Positions 18,359 to 28,009 are shown, counted from the first letter of the stretch. The stretch: DNA of 64,000 nt from Methylomonas sp. 11b (GCF_000515215.1 NZ_KI911557.1:4397741-4461740); one strand, 5' to 3'. Notes: generated by a model from the sequence alone, not told the origin. Program-made: numbers and translations.

Positions 18359-19704
18359 GCTTTTATACGTCTTTTTGTTCAACGGTGATCTTTCCGCTTC
18401 ACGAAGCCTTAAAAAAGCACACTACCGTCCAGGTTAGGCGCGGCATGGAGCGCAGTCAGTGGCTAAAACCCGACGAGATTAGACAGTTGCAATTGCAACA
18501 TTTACGCGCTTTTCTGCAAGACGTACAAATTCATGTGCCTTACTACAGGCAGTTGTTCGCTAACTTGGGGTTTGAGCCGGCGAACATCGATAGTGTGCAA
18601 AAATTAGCCGAGCTACCGTTGTTGAGTAAGCCGGAAATCAGGCAACATCTTGATGAAATGAAAGCCGACGATGCTCTAAGGCTCGCGCGTTTCAACACTG
18701 GCGGTTCCAGTGGAGAGCCATTGATTTTTTACATAGGTAGCCGCCGAGTTAGTCATGATGTCGCGGCAAAATGGCGAGCTACCCGTTGGTGGGATGTCGA
18801 TATAGGCGATCCGGAAGCAGTAATCTGGGGGTCTCCAATTGAACTAGGTGCGCAGGATAAAATTCGCCTGTTACGCGATAAATTGTTGCGTACGCATCTG
18901 ATTCCGGCGTTCGAAATGTCGTCGGAAAAGTTGGACGGCTTTGTTCGACAAATCCAGCAGATTCGCCCGAAAATGTTATTTGGTTATCCTTCCGCATTGG
19001 CTCACATTGCCAGTCATGCTGAGAAGAGGGGCGTGGCATTGAATAATTTGGGGATTAAAGTGGCTTTCGTGACATCAGAACGGCTTTATGATCACCAGCG
19101 GACAAAAATAGAAAGCGTGTTTGCTTGTCCGGTCGCGAATGGTTATGGTGGGCGTGATGCCGGCTTTATCGCGCATCAGTGTCCCGAAGGCAGTATGCAT
19201 ATTACCGCTGAAGACATTGTCGTCGAGATTGTAGACAAACAAGGGCAGCTTTTACCTAATGGAGAGCTCGGTGAAATTGTGGTTACGCATATGGCGACCA
19301 GAGATTTTCCATTTATTCGGTATCGTACCGGCGATATGGGAATATTGTCGGATAAAATTTGTGCCTGCGGGCGCGGATTACCAGTACTGGAGGAGATTCA
19401 AGGTCGAACCACCGACTTTGTAGTTGCTCAGGATGGAACGGTATTACATGGCTTGGCATTGATTTATGTGCTGCGCGATTTAGAAGGCGTTGATTCATTT
19501 AAAATCACCCAGGATAGTTTGGATAAAACTACCGTACAAATTGTTAAAACCCTTAAATATCAAGCTACTTACGAACAAAAAATCATCGACGAATTTAAAA
19601 AACGTTTGGGACAAGCAGTTACTATCAAGATCGAATACACTGATTACATTCCCAAGGAACGCTCAGGAAAGTTCCGTTATGTGATCAGTCACGTCAAGGC
19701 TTAA
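18355..19704 (+). CDS. CapK/PaaK-like adenylate-forming enzyme
   Basis: A 449-residue member of the phenylacetate-CoA ligase-like superfamily that includes CapK of capsule loci. Adenylation motifs are visible: FNTGGSSGEPLIFY (P-loop) near residue 116-128, a GYGGRDAGF segment, and FPFIRYRTGDMG with the ATP-ribose Asp. The ending PKERSGKFRYVISHV contains the catalytic lysine region. In polysaccharide loci such proteins probably activate a carboxylic acid for transfer to the polymer; the substrate is unknown. The start overlaps the stop of the previous gene. Confidence 0.83.
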   Translation: MSFYTSFCSTVIFPLHEALKKHTTVQVRRGMERSQWLKPDEIRQLQLQHLRAFLQDVQIHVPYYRQLFANLGFEPANIDSVQKLAELPLLSKPEIRQHLDEMKADDALRLARFNTGGSSGEPLIFYIGSRRVSHDVAAKWRATRWWDVDIGDPEAVIWGSPIELGAQDKIRLLRDKLLRTHLIPAFEMSSEKLDGFVRQIQQIRPKMLFGYPSALAHIASHAEKRGVALNNLGIKVAFVTSERLYDHQRTKIESVFACPVANGYGGRDAGFIAHQCPEGSMHITAEDIVVEIVDKQGQLLPNGELGEIVVTHMATRDFPFIRYRTGDMGILSDKICACGRGLPVLEEIQGRTTDFVVAQDGTVLHGLALIYVLRDLEGVDSFKITQDSLDKTTVQIVKTLKYQATYEQKIIDEFKKRLGQAVTIKIEYTDYIPKERSGKFRYVISHVKA

Positions 19705-19718
19705 TTACACCTACCACT

Positions 19719-21503
19719 ATGACAAAATTTGCGGGATGGATGGGGAGCGGTCTCCAGAAAGATGAATCTATCGCCTTGCTGGGGCAAATGACGGCGGCAG
19801 ATTCGACATTTAGTGTTCGGCATGGTCAGAATTATGCCTTTTCAACCACCGCGACCGATATTGCGGACCGTAATGGGACGTTGTTGCTTGCTCCGCAATC
19901 CGGTTCGCGATTAGGTTGCTCACAGGGTTTGTTGGACGCCTATTTAAGTCGCGGCGTCGATTTTTTAGTCGGTTTGCCGGAAGCTGATACCTTTCTGCTT
20001 ATTGATACCAATCAGCAACTGCTGATGTTGGCTACGGATCCGATCGGTCTCAGTAACATCTATTACGCAGAAATTGCCGACGGCCTAATATTTGGCTCAA
20101 GTGCTGATTTTGTAGTGCGTCATCCTCAGGTCAGTAACGGCATTGCGCCGCAAGCGGTATTTGATTACATCTATCTCAATCATTGTCCCAGCCCCACAAC
20201 GATTTATCGGCAGGTTAAAAAGCTGGAAGGCGGGCAATGCCTGGTTTATCACAACGGACGAATCAGCTTAAAACGCTACTGGCTGCCGGTATTTCATGAG
20301 CAATCCTGCGATTTGCAGCAAGCCGGCCTGGAATTGCAGCAGCAGTTGATCGAAGCGGTTAGAGGTATGGCCGATACCGAAGACAACACCGGTGCGTTTC
20401 TGAGTGGCGGGCTAGATAGTTCCAGTGTTGCGGGAGCCTTAGCTAAGGTATTTCCAGGCAAGGCGAAAACCTTTTCGATGGGTTTTGACGCTGACGGCTA
20501 TGATGAAATCGAGTACGCCAATATTGCAGTGCAACGTTTCAATACGCGGCAACACCAGTATTACGTCACTCCCGAGGATACCGTTAATGCCGTGCCGGCA
20601 ATAGCGGCTTACTACGATGAGCCGTTTGGGAATGCGTCGGCCTTGGCAGCGTATTATTGCGCGAAGTTGGCTAAGGATCACGGTGTTGACCGTTTGCTTG
20701 CGGGTGATGGTGGGGACGAGATTTTTGCGGGTAACGAGCGTTACGCCAAGCAAATGTTGTTTGAGAATTATCACCGCTTACCAAAATTTCTCAGCGCCGG
20801 CCTCGAAGCGACATTAAATGCCCTGCCAGACGTCATAGCTAAGCAGAAGTTGCCGTTTAAGGCAAAACGCTATATTGATCAAGCGAACGCAGCGATGCCA
20901 GACCGCTTACAGGACTACAATTTTTTGCATAGGCATGCTGCGGCAGACATTTTTCAAGCTGATTTTTTAGCGGAAATTGATACTTCTGCGCCCTTGCGCC
21001 AGTTTAGGGAAGACTATTGGCGGCCGGAGTCTGCTAGTACCTTGAACCGTATGTTGTATCTGGATTGGAAAAATACGCTCCACGATAACGATTTGGTCAA
21101 AGTCAATAGAATGTGCGAAATGGCAGGTGTTGAAGTTTGCTACCCCTTGTTGGATCGACGCATTCTCGACTTATCTTGCCGAATTCCCTCGAATGACAAG
21201 TTGCGTGGACAAAAACTGCGCTGGTTTTACAAACAGGCCATGATGGATTTCCTTCCGGAGCGGATTATCAATAAGCCTAAGCACGGCTTTGGGTTGCCTT
21301 TCGGCGTTTGGCTGAAGGACCATCAGCCGCTTAAGCAACTGGCTTATGGCGCAATAAATGATTTGAAGCGGCGCGAGTTTTTTAAACCGGACTTTTTGGA
21401 TCATGCTATCGAGATGCATCAAAGTGTGCATGCCGCCTATTACGGTGATTTAGTGTGGATGTTGATGATGCTGGAGCTTTGGTTTGCCGGTAAGGGTTTG
21501 TAG
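19719..21503 (+). CDS. Asparagine synthase-related protein lacking the glutaminase cysteine
   Basis: A 594-residue protein with the two-domain layout of glutamine-hydrolysing asparagine synthase. The synthase half is well conserved: AFLSGGLDSSSVAGAL (PP-loop) near residue 225, LLAGDGGDEIFAGNERY, and MCEMAGVEVCYPLLDRR. The N-terminus is MTKFAGWMGSGL instead of MCGI, so the catalytic Cys is missing and glutaminase activity is unlikely. It may use free ammonia or adenylate and condense another substrate, as in beta-lactam synthetase-like relatives. It closes the exopolysaccharide island; a second, intact amidotransferase lies upstream. Confidence 0.85.
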   Translation: MTKFAGWMGSGLQKDESIALLGQMTAADSTFSVRHGQNYAFSTTATDIADRNGTLLLAPQSGSRLGCSQGLLDAYLSRGVDFLVGLPEADTFLLIDTNQQLLMLATDPIGLSNIYYAEIADGLIFGSSADFVVRHPQVSNGIAPQAVFDYIYLNHCPSPTTIYRQVKKLEGGQCLVYHNGRISLKRYWLPVFHEQSCDLQQAGLELQQQLIEAVRGMADTEDNTGAFLSGGLDSSSVAGALAKVFPGKAKTFSMGFDADGYDEIEYANIAVQRFNTRQHQYYVTPEDTVNAVPAIAAYYDEPFGNASALAAYYCAKLAKDHGVDRLLAGDGGDEIFAGNERYAKQMLFENYHRLPKFLSAGLEATLNALPDVIAKQKLPFKAKRYIDQANAAMPDRLQDYNFLHRHAAADIFQADFLAEIDTSAPLRQFREDYWRPESASTLNRMLYLDWKNTLHDNDLVKVNRMCEMAGVEVCYPLLDRRILDLSCRIPSNDKLRGQKLRWFYKQAMMDFLPERIINKPKHGFGLPFGVWLKDHQPLKQLAYGAINDLKRREFFKPDFLDHAIEMHQSVHAAYYGDLVWMLMMLELWFAGKGL

Positions 21504-21663
21504 TCAAACAATCCCCGTATTAACTAGCGATTTATAGAGAGTGACAAAAAACGTCAGTTATGAACAAAAACTACTTGCTTTATAGGGTTGTGGCTACAGG
21601 TATATTTCCATATTGTCATGGTTTTTTATAGAAAGCATTTTTTGTAGCTTATTGAAAGATATG

Positions 21664-21682
21664 TGAAATATTCTTTATTTCA
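21664..21682. promoter_or_regulatory. Inverted repeat upstream of the pilA promoter
   Basis: A perfect 7-base inverted repeat (TGAAATA, 5-base spacer, TATTTCA) lies about 27 bases upstream of the predicted -24 element of pilA. It could be a binding site for a dimeric activator such as PilR, but its sequence is not a known PilR consensus. Confidence 0.35.
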
Positions 21683-21708
21683 TTCTTTAATCTTGTTGGG
21701 CAAGTAGT

Positions 21709-21724
21709 TGGCATGCTAATTGTT
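21709..21724 (+). promoter_or_regulatory. Sigma-54-type promoter of pilA
   Basis: TGGCATG-CTAA-TTGTT matches the consensus TGGCACG-N4-TTGCW, with GG and GT separated by 10 bases (GT instead of the ideal GC). It lies about 50 bases before the pilA start codon. Type IVa pilin genes are typically RpoN-dependent under PilR. Confidence 0.65.
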
Positions 21725-21774
21725 TATATCTTTAAGAGTTTTAAATCCCGTTCATCATAAAAAAGAAGGTGGTT

Positions 21775-22248
21775 ATGAATAAGCAAATGCAAAAAGTACA
21801 ACAAGGTTTTACCTTGATCGAGTTAATGATCGTGGTCGCCATCATTGGTATTCTGGCCGCTATCGCGATTCCGGCTTACCAAGATTACACCGTTAAATCC
21901 AAGGTATCCGAAGGTCCTAGCTTGGCTTCGCCGGCGCTGACAGCTGGTGGTGTGGCTTGTAGCGAACAAACTCTGACTAGTTCTCTGACTAACGGTTCTG
22001 TTGGGCTTAATACAGCAACAGCAATCACAGGGAAATATGTTAGTGCGGTAACGTTTACCGGTACGAGCGGCACGGGTGCAAGTGTGTCTATTTCATATAA
22101 GCAAATTGGTACCTCGGTCAATAGTGGTCAAACTGTTGTTTATCACGGCACATGCAATACCGGCTCTGGAATGCAATGGTCTACAACGCAGCCAAACTCA
22201 ACCACTCCTTGGGGTAATGTCAACCCCAAATACCAGCCTAAATCCTGA
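21775..22248 (+). CDS. pilA: Type IV pilin, PilA
   Basis: A 157-residue type IVa major-pilin-like protein. The ATG chosen follows AAGAAGG by 6 bases; an in-frame GTG two codons upstream is less likely. The short positively charged leader ends in QQG, and cleavage before FTLIELM is predicted, with Glu5 of the mature protein present and the hydrophobic helix [20 protein letters not shown]. The C-terminal half is rich in Ser, Thr and Gly, and cysteines at [13 protein letters not shown] and HGTCNTG positions could form the disulphide loop. The gene is monocistronic, bounded by a sigma-54-type promoter and a strong terminator. Confidence 0.92.
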   Translation: MNKQMQKVQQGFTLIELMIVVAIIGILAAIAIPAYQDYTVKSKVSEGPSLASPALTAGGVACSEQTLTSSLTNGSVGLNTATAITGKYVSAVTFTGTSGTGASVSISYKQIGTSVNSGQTVVYHGTCNTGSGMQWSTTQPNSTTPWGNVNPKYQPKS

Positions 22249-22276
22249 TAGCTATTCTATAAGTTGAAAGGTGCAG

Positions 22277-22303
22277 AGGGGGCGAATGCCCCCTTTGTTT
22301 TTT
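22277..22303 (+). terminator. Rho-independent terminator after pilA
   Basis: AGGGGGC, a GAAT loop and GCCCCCT form a 7-bp GC-rich stem followed by a T-rich run (TTGTTTTTTG). It lies 28 bases after the pilin stop codon. Confidence 0.85.
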
Positions 22304-22342
22304 GTAAAGTTTACTGAAAGTATCAATTTTCCTTTATCCGTA

Positions 22343-24367
22343 ATGAAGCGATTAGTGGAATGGCTGGTTCGGCCCTCGCTATTTTGGTCGACTGGCTTGA
22401 TATTGCTGGTTTTGGCCATGGCGGTGATTGCTATCTACAATCCTGGTAAGGCAGGTCCATTTCTAGCGGATGATTATCCAAATATTGTCGATAACAGTGG
22501 CGTGCTACTGAAGCATTTCAATAGCCAGGAATTGTCCGCCGCATGGAGTGCTAATACTAGCGGGCCTTTTAAGCGTCCTCTAGCTAGTCTAAGTTTTGCG
22601 TTCAATTATTATTTTTCTGGACAGCAATTCAGTCCGACCGCTTTTAAGCTCACTAATATTGGACTTCATATCATCAACAGTTTTTTGGTGTTTTTTCTGA
22701 GTCGACTACTTTTTAAAGCAGTGTCTCCAGCTTTTCCCTCACGAAAATTAGCGTTTCTATCCGCCGCAATTTGGGCATTACATCCCCTGCAACTCACTTC
22801 GGTGTTATACGTAGTGCAGAGGATGAACAGCATGTCTTGCTTATTCATGTTGAGCGGTTTTTTGTTGTTTTTAAAAGGTAGATTTCAAGCCGATAAACCT
22901 ATTGGTATCATTCTAATGCTATCGGGCTGTGCACTAGGCACCGTGTTAGGTGTATTAAGTAAGGAAAATGCCCTGCTGTTGCCTGCCCTGATCTTTATCG
23001 CCGAATTGACTCTTTTGCCAACCATCCCTTCGGCAGCCCGCAATAAAGTATACGGGTATTACGCAGTTAGCACGATTCTTCCGGTTTTATTGGGAGTGGC
23101 TTACTTAATCATTAATCCACAATACTTATTAAACAGCTACCTGATCAGGGATTTTTCAATCACAGAAAGAGTAATGACTGAGGCTAGAGTTTTGTTTTAC
23201 TACCTGGGTCTAATTATCTATCCCGATGCCACCCAACTAAGCTTGGCGCATGACGATTTTCCGTTGAGCACAGACCTGTTTCAGCCCTTTAATACTGTAC
23301 TGGCAATAGGTGGCGTTGTCGGGTTAATTGCAGTTGCTCTATACAACTGTCACCGAAAAAGATTAGCATTTTTGAATTTTGCGATACTTTGGTTTTTTGT
23401 AGGGCATGTCATGGAGTCCAGTGTATTTGCACTGGAGTTGGTCTATGAACATCGTAATTATTTGCCCAGTATTGGTATTGTGATTGGCTTTGTAGCTTTA
23501 CTGTATCAATGGCTCGCAGGAAAAATTTCCAATGGTTTGCTCAACGTCTTGTATGCTTGCATTACAATCAGCCTGGCCTTTGCAACCTATACCCGATCAG
23601 CGGTCTGGTCTAATGCGAATAGTTTTAGCTATTTTGAAATGCGCAATCACCCAGCGTCGCTGCGTGCCACCAGTGCGTATGCAAAAGTTCTGGAGCTAAA
23701 GTACGGGGCAAATGAGGAAAGCTATCGGTATTTTTTAATCGCTTCGCAGCTCGACACCTTTGAAATGTCGACGCTGGTCGATGTTTTTATCGAGTTAAAT
23801 AGTTTGCTCGATTTGTATCACTTCAATCCAGATAGCCAAGACGTTCCCCTGCCAAAATATTATGATGACCCTTTGATTTTAAACAAAAAATACATGCAAG
23901 CCTTAAAGAAATTGGTTCATCAGGAGATTTTGAGGCGGATAGCAAATCGAACCTACACATTACGTACCATGACTACGATTCGGACCGCCGCTAACTGTGT
24001 GCTCAATGAAAATCCAATGTGCATTAACATGGCACCGGATGTTCTGGAGTGGGTAGATGGCACCTTGAATCAGGCTGATTTTGCTGATAAGCCCATGATG
24101 CATATTATTAAAGCCAAGCTGAATTTCTTTCAAGGGCGGCTTGATAAAGCTTGGGAAGGGGTCGATCAGGCTATTGCGATGTCTCCAGACCGAATGTATT
24201 TCTACGCCGAAAAGGCGCATTTATATTTGGTGCTCAAGAAATTCGATATGGCGGAACAGGTGATGCGTGAAGCCGAGTCTCGCGGCGTGGCAAACGGAGC
24301 TGACAGAAAAGAATTTCAAAAACTTCGCGATATCATTGTCTCCCTACAAGCGAATTTGCAGCCTTAA
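22343..24367 (+). CDS. TMTC-like membrane glycosyltransferase (GT-C) with C-terminal TPRs
   Basis: A 674-residue integral membrane protein. The ATG used here lies after the pilA terminator; an upstream in-frame ATG would run through that hairpin and is rejected. No clear RBS precedes it. After the first membrane segment (STGLILLVLAMAVIAIY) comes a periplasmic GPFLADDYPNIVDN, the acidic loop typical of GT-C enzymes of the TMTC type, followed by about nine more membrane segments. The last 150 residues hold TPR-like repeats (FFQGRLDKAWEGVDQAIAM, YLVLKKFDMAEQVMREAE). Animal TMTC proteins are O-mannosyltransferases. The position next to pilA suggests pilin or exported-protein glycosylation, but this is inferred. 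Confidence 0.65.
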   Translation: MKRLVEWLVRPSLFWSTGLILLVLAMAVIAIYNPGKAGPFLADDYPNIVDNSGVLLKHFNSQELSAAWSANTSGPFKRPLASLSFAFNYYFSGQQFSPTAFKLTNIGLHIINSFLVFFLSRLLFKAVSPAFPSRKLAFLSAAIWALHPLQLTSVLYVVQRMNSMSCLFMLSGFLLFLKGRFQADKPIGIILMLSGCALGTVLGVLSKENALLLPALIFIAELTLLPTIPSAARNKVYGYYAVSTILPVLLGVAYLIINPQYLLNSYLIRDFSITERVMTEARVLFYYLGLIIYPDATQLSLAHDDFPLSTDLFQPFNTVLAIGGVVGLIAVALYNCHRKRLAFLNFAILWFFVGHVMESSVFALELVYEHRNYLPSIGIVIGFVALLYQWLAGKISNGLLNVLYACITISLAFATYTRSAVWSNANSFSYFEMRNHPASLRATSAYAKVLELKYGANEESYRYFLIASQLDTFEMSTLVDVFIELNSLLDLYHFNPDSQDVPLPKYYDDPLILNKKYMQALKKLVHQEILRRIANRTYTLRTMTTIRTAANCVLNENPMCINMAPDVLEWVDGTLNQADFADKPMMHIIKAKLNFFQGRLDKAWEGVDQAIAMSPDRMYFYAEKAHLYLVLKKFDMAEQVMREAESRGVANGADRKEFQKLRDIIVSLQANLQP

Positions 24368-24518
24368 AGTAAACATCAGCTTTCGGTCTTGTTATTGTCG
24401 AGCAGTCCCGGCTTAAATTCACTAAAATACCTCTTTGTTTTGCCCCCGGTTCATCGACAACGCTCTTTTAGCGGTGAATTGGCATTCAGCTAGTTAGAAC
24501 AGCCCAAGGCCTGGGATT

Positions 24519-27500
24519 ATGCGGATACTCAATATAGTCTTTAAAAATATCAATTCACTGGAAGGCGAAGGTCGAGTCGATTTCGACCAGGGACCTATTG
24601 CCGACAGTGGTGTGTTTGCTATTACTGGTCCCAACGGTTCCGGCAAGACCAGTATCCTCGATGTCATCACGCTAGGCCTATACGGTGAAACATTTCGTTT
24701 CGACAAGCCTGCCGAGCATGTAATCACCAAGCAGGCAAACGATAGCTTCGCACAGGTTGAATTTGCTTTGGATGGCGAGAGGTTTCGTTCCTCTTGGCAT
24801 GTAAAACGGCCTGCTGACGCTAATCAAGATCAGGTCTTACAGCCGGAAATGAGCTTGACTAAGCTAAGCGATGATTCGGAGTTACTAGCCAGGACACCAA
24901 ATACAGTACGGACCAAAATTGCCGAGTTGACGGGCATGGACTTTCATAAATTCAGCAAATCCATGGTCTTGCCGCAGGGCGACTTTGCTGCTTTTCTGAA
25001 TGCGCTTGATAGCGAGCGCATGGATATTCTGGAAAAAATCAGCGGTACCAACATCTATGTTGAGTATCGGCAACGGACCGAAGATAACTTTCATAAATCG
25101 CTTAATCGTTTAACGCAACTACAGCAGGATATTGATCTGATTCCTTTACTCAGTCCGGAGGCCTTGCAAGCTGGTGAGCAAGACTTACAGGATTTCAAGG
25201 ATCAAGTTGCTGAGTTAAAAATCCAACAAAAGCAGTTGCAACAGCAACTACTGACAATCGAGAACATTCATTCACTTGAAGGCCGCCAAAGACAACTTCT
25301 CGAAAAGTCAAAAAAAGTAGAAGCGCACATTAAGCTGTTACAAGACGATTTACAGAAAATTGCCGACTTTCAGCAAGCGACGCAGTTTCGCGAAGAAGTA
25401 ATTTTATTGGATGGTAAGCAGGGGCAGATTGTCCAAAGTCAGGCGACCTTGGATGCATATCGTCAGGAGCTGAATGCGCTACAGCGCCAACTTGGTGAAG
25501 ATGTCAGTAACGCAATCGCCCCAGGCTTGAATGGCAAGACCATGGAGGAACAAAAGCAGGCCATCGACGCGCTGAAGTTGAAAGTGGGTGATCTGAAGCT
25601 GGAGTTGCCGCGTGAAACCGAGCTGGCGCAAACGCTGCAACTGCAATTGGATGAAAGAAAGGCCAGTCTAGCGGAAATAGACGGCTGGTTGCAAGAACAT
25701 CAGGTGGACGCTAGTTTGCAGTCTGACTTTCCCGATGTGGTGCAGTTACGTAATCTCCGGACAGAACTGGCGGAGTTGGCCGGTAAGCAGAAGACACAAG
25801 CCAATTGGACTAAAAACACGACAGCGGCGTTGAAAAAAAACCAGACAGCTTTGCGCGATACTAAAACTGCGGTCGCCGAATTGAGTGAGCGTATTGAAGC
25901 TGCACGCAAAACCTTGCTGGAGTTGGCGCAAGGCAAAAGTTTCGAGGAGTTGAAGGAATTACTGGTAGAGCAGCAAAGACGGGTTAATGATTTTCAGGAG
26001 CTACACTCGCTGGCTGCGGTTAACGCCAAATTTACCAAAAAAAGTTTTTTTAGTTGGTTCTCTCGTAATAAAACGTCGGAACTGCCCGATGAGGCCCGCT
26101 TGCAAGCCAGATTGGATGCGCTGCGAGACGAGATGGACCGTGAAGAGAATATCGGCAAAGCACTGGAGCAAGCTGTCCTTAATGAAGCATTGCTGAAAAA
26201 ATTTAGCGGTGATCGTGGCAAGTTGATTGTCGGTAAACCGTGTTTTTTATGTGGCTCATTAGATCATCCTTATGTCTCTAAACCGCCAATCCAAACCAAC
26301 TCTAAAAAGGCCTTAGTCGACCAGCGCGGCAAGATGCAGGCTTTAAAAGCTGCGATTGATAGTGTCTCCGGCCAGTTGGCAGTAGCAAAAAAGCAAGGCA
26401 CACAATTGTCAGCGCGACAGCAAAGATTGCAGCAAATGCGCTCGCAATGGTTGGTTTTGAGTAACCGTTTAAATGTCGTCAGTGCAGAGTTGGACATAAA
26501 CAATTTGTCGTTGCAAAAGCACTTGTGGGACGCAGAAGCCCAGGAGTTGGAGAAAATCAAAAACCTGGTCAATGATCACGCGCAGTTGCAGCGTAATGTG
26601 GCTAAGTGGACGGCCGAAGTAGAAGCCAAGCAAGCTTTGGTGGAAAAACTAACGGCGTCGGTGGAGCAGCTTGATACGACCTGGCGTAATCGGCCGCAGG
26701 AATACATCGAATCCGAACAGCTTTTCGCTAGTCGCACGGCGGAACAAAAAGCGCTTGTCGATAAACTTGAAAAGCAGTTGGCTCTATTGGGTGAGAAGCT
26801 ACCTGGAAAAGGCAAAGAAAATATAGTCTTCGATAAGCTCAATACCCGGCGCCAGGATTACCAAATCAGAGAGTTGCGTCAGAAGGGCTTGCTGGAGGAA
26901 ATTGCTAGCTTGCAAGATAGACTGCACGCTAGCCAAGCAAAAATAGCCAGTTATCAGGAACAGATGGCAGACGCTTTGAGTAGCTTGCAAACTGAAGAAT
27001 CGCTGGGTTTGCATTTGCTTATCTTGGAGAAGCAAAAACTCATTGTAGAACTGGAGCGACAAATAGCTACCCAGCAACTCGAACTGGATGCAATGCGGCG
27101 AGTACTGGCTAATAAAATTGCGGGTGGCGTTTTTGCTGACGTAGACAGCTTGCGCTCGGCTTTAGAGCTGATCGATAGACGGGCGGAAATAGAGCAGACA
27201 CTGGAGCAGCAAAATCGGCAATTGGCTGCAATTGGCGAAGAAATGGCCAAAGTATCCGCTGATTTACAAAATGAGTTGGCCGTTGCGCCGGTCCACTTAA
27301 ACGAAGCGGATCTTTTAGCAATGCAACGTCAGCTATCCCAGAAAATCGATATTGCCGAACAAGAAGTGGCTACGTTGGATACTAAGCTGGATAAACAATC
27401 TTCTTATCAAGAAAAACATCAGAGCCTCCAGGCGCTTTTGGCTGAGCAATTGGTGATACACGCGCAAGCCGAAGCGGAAATGAAGTTGATTAACGACGAG

Positions 27501-27965
27501 CAGGGTGGTTTCCGGCGGCGTATTCAACAGTTGTTGGTAGATAATTTGTTGTCGCAAGCCAACCGAATTTTGGAAAAACTGAGCGGGCGTTACTATATTC
27601 GTAGTTTAGCCAGCGATAACGGGTTAGCGTTGGAGGTTGAAGACACCAAGCAAAAAAACCTGCGTCGCTTGCCGAAAACCTTGTCTGGCGGCGAGAGCTT
27701 TGTGGTGAGTTTGGCCTTAGCCTTGGCTTTATCCGAGATTGCCAACAATGGCAAGGCTATCGATTCGTTGTTTCTGGATGAGGGCTTTGGCAATTTAGAT
27801 GCGGAAGCCTTATATCTGGCCATGAGTGCCTTAGAAGGCTTGAAAACTCAAGGTAAAACGGTTGGCGTCATTTCTCATGTCGAAGCGGTCAAAAAGCGCA
27901 TTAAAACGCAGATCGAATTGGTAAAAAAAGCTAACGGTATGAGCGAGTTGAAAATGGTTGCTTGA
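24519..27965 (+). CDS. sbcC: SbcC-like SMC/Rad50-type nuclease ATPase
   Basis: A 1148-residue SMC-like ATPase. Walker A (AITGPNGSGKTSILDVITLG) lies near residue 35-50. Two long coiled coils flank a zinc hook (KPCFLCGSLDHPYV, CxxC) near residue 575. The C-terminus has the ABC signature (TLSGGESFVVSLALALALSE) and Walker B/D-loop (SLFLDEGFGNLDAEAL). SbcC works with the SbcD nuclease on DNA hairpins and double-strand ends. No sbcD gene lies upstream or downstream in the window, whereas sbcD normally precedes sbcC in an operon. The start MRILNIVFKNINSLEG is the standard one. Confidence 0.9.
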   Translation: MRILNIVFKNINSLEGEGRVDFDQGPIADSGVFAITGPNGSGKTSILDVITLGLYGETFRFDKPAEHVITKQANDSFAQVEFALDGERFRSSWHVKRPADANQDQVLQPEMSLTKLSDDSELLARTPNTVRTKIAELTGMDFHKFSKSMVLPQGDFAAFLNALDSERMDILEKISGTNIYVEYRQRTEDNFHKSLNRLTQLQQDIDLIPLLSPEALQAGEQDLQDFKDQVAELKIQQKQLQQQLLTIENIHSLEGRQRQLLEKSKKVEAHIKLLQDDLQKIADFQQATQFREEVILLDGKQGQIVQSQATLDAYRQELNALQRQLGEDVSNAIAPGLNGKTMEEQKQAIDALKLKVGDLKLELPRETELAQTLQLQLDERKASLAEIDGWLQEHQVDASLQSDFPDVVQLRNLRTELAELAGKQKTQANWTKNTTAALKKNQTALRDTKTAVAELSERIEAARKTLLELAQGKSFEELKELLVEQQRRVNDFQELHSLAAVNAKFTKKSFFSWFSRNKTSELPDEARLQARLDALRDEMDREENIGKALEQAVLNEALLKKFSGDRGKLIVGKPCFLCGSLDHPYVSKPPIQTNSKKALVDQRGKMQALKAAIDSVSGQLAVAKKQGTQLSARQQRLQQMRSQWLVLSNRLNVVSAELDINNLSLQKHLWDAEAQELEKIKNLVNDHAQLQRNVAKWTAEVEAKQALVEKLTASVEQLDTTWRNRPQEYIESEQLFASRTAEQKALVDKLEKQLALLGEKLPGKGKENIVFDKLNTRRQDYQIRELRQKGLLEEIASLQDRLHASQAKIASYQEQMADALSSLQTEESLGLHLLILEKQKLIVELERQIATQQLELDAMRRVLANKIAGGVFADVDSLRSALELIDRRAEIEQTLEQQNRQLAAIGEEMAKVSADLQNELAVAPVHLNEADLLAMQRQLSQKIDIAEQEVATLDTKLDKQSSYQEKHQSLQALLAEQLVIHAQAEAEMKLINDEQGGFRRRIQQLLVDNLLSQANRILEKLSGRYYIRSLASDNGLALEVEDTKQKNLRRLPKTLSGGESFVVSLALALALSEIANNGKAIDSLFLDEGFGNLDAEALYLAMSALEGLKTQGKTVGVISHVEAVKKRIKTQIELVKKANGMSELKMVA

Positions 27966-27968
27966 TGA

Positions 27969-27997
27969 AATGGTGGAGTCGGCGAGCGCTCCACCAC
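27969..27997 (+). terminator. Possible hairpin terminator after sbcC
   Basis: TGGTGGAG and CTCCACCA form an 8-bp stem with a short loop just after the sbcC stop codon, without a strong T-run. It lies between convergent genes and could serve both strands. Confidence 0.45.
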
Positions 27998-28009
27998 AAA
28001 ATTATGCGA

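Noticed and set aside
22271..22343. Longer N-terminus for the membrane glycosyltransferase
   Set aside because: The extra codons run through the pilA terminator hairpin and begin with an atypical sequence; the downstream ATG fits better.
24480..24500. TGGCATT-CAGC-TAGTT upstream of sbcC as a sigma-54 promoter
   Set aside because: The -12 element is GT with poor flanks, and no biological reason supports RpoN control of sbcC.
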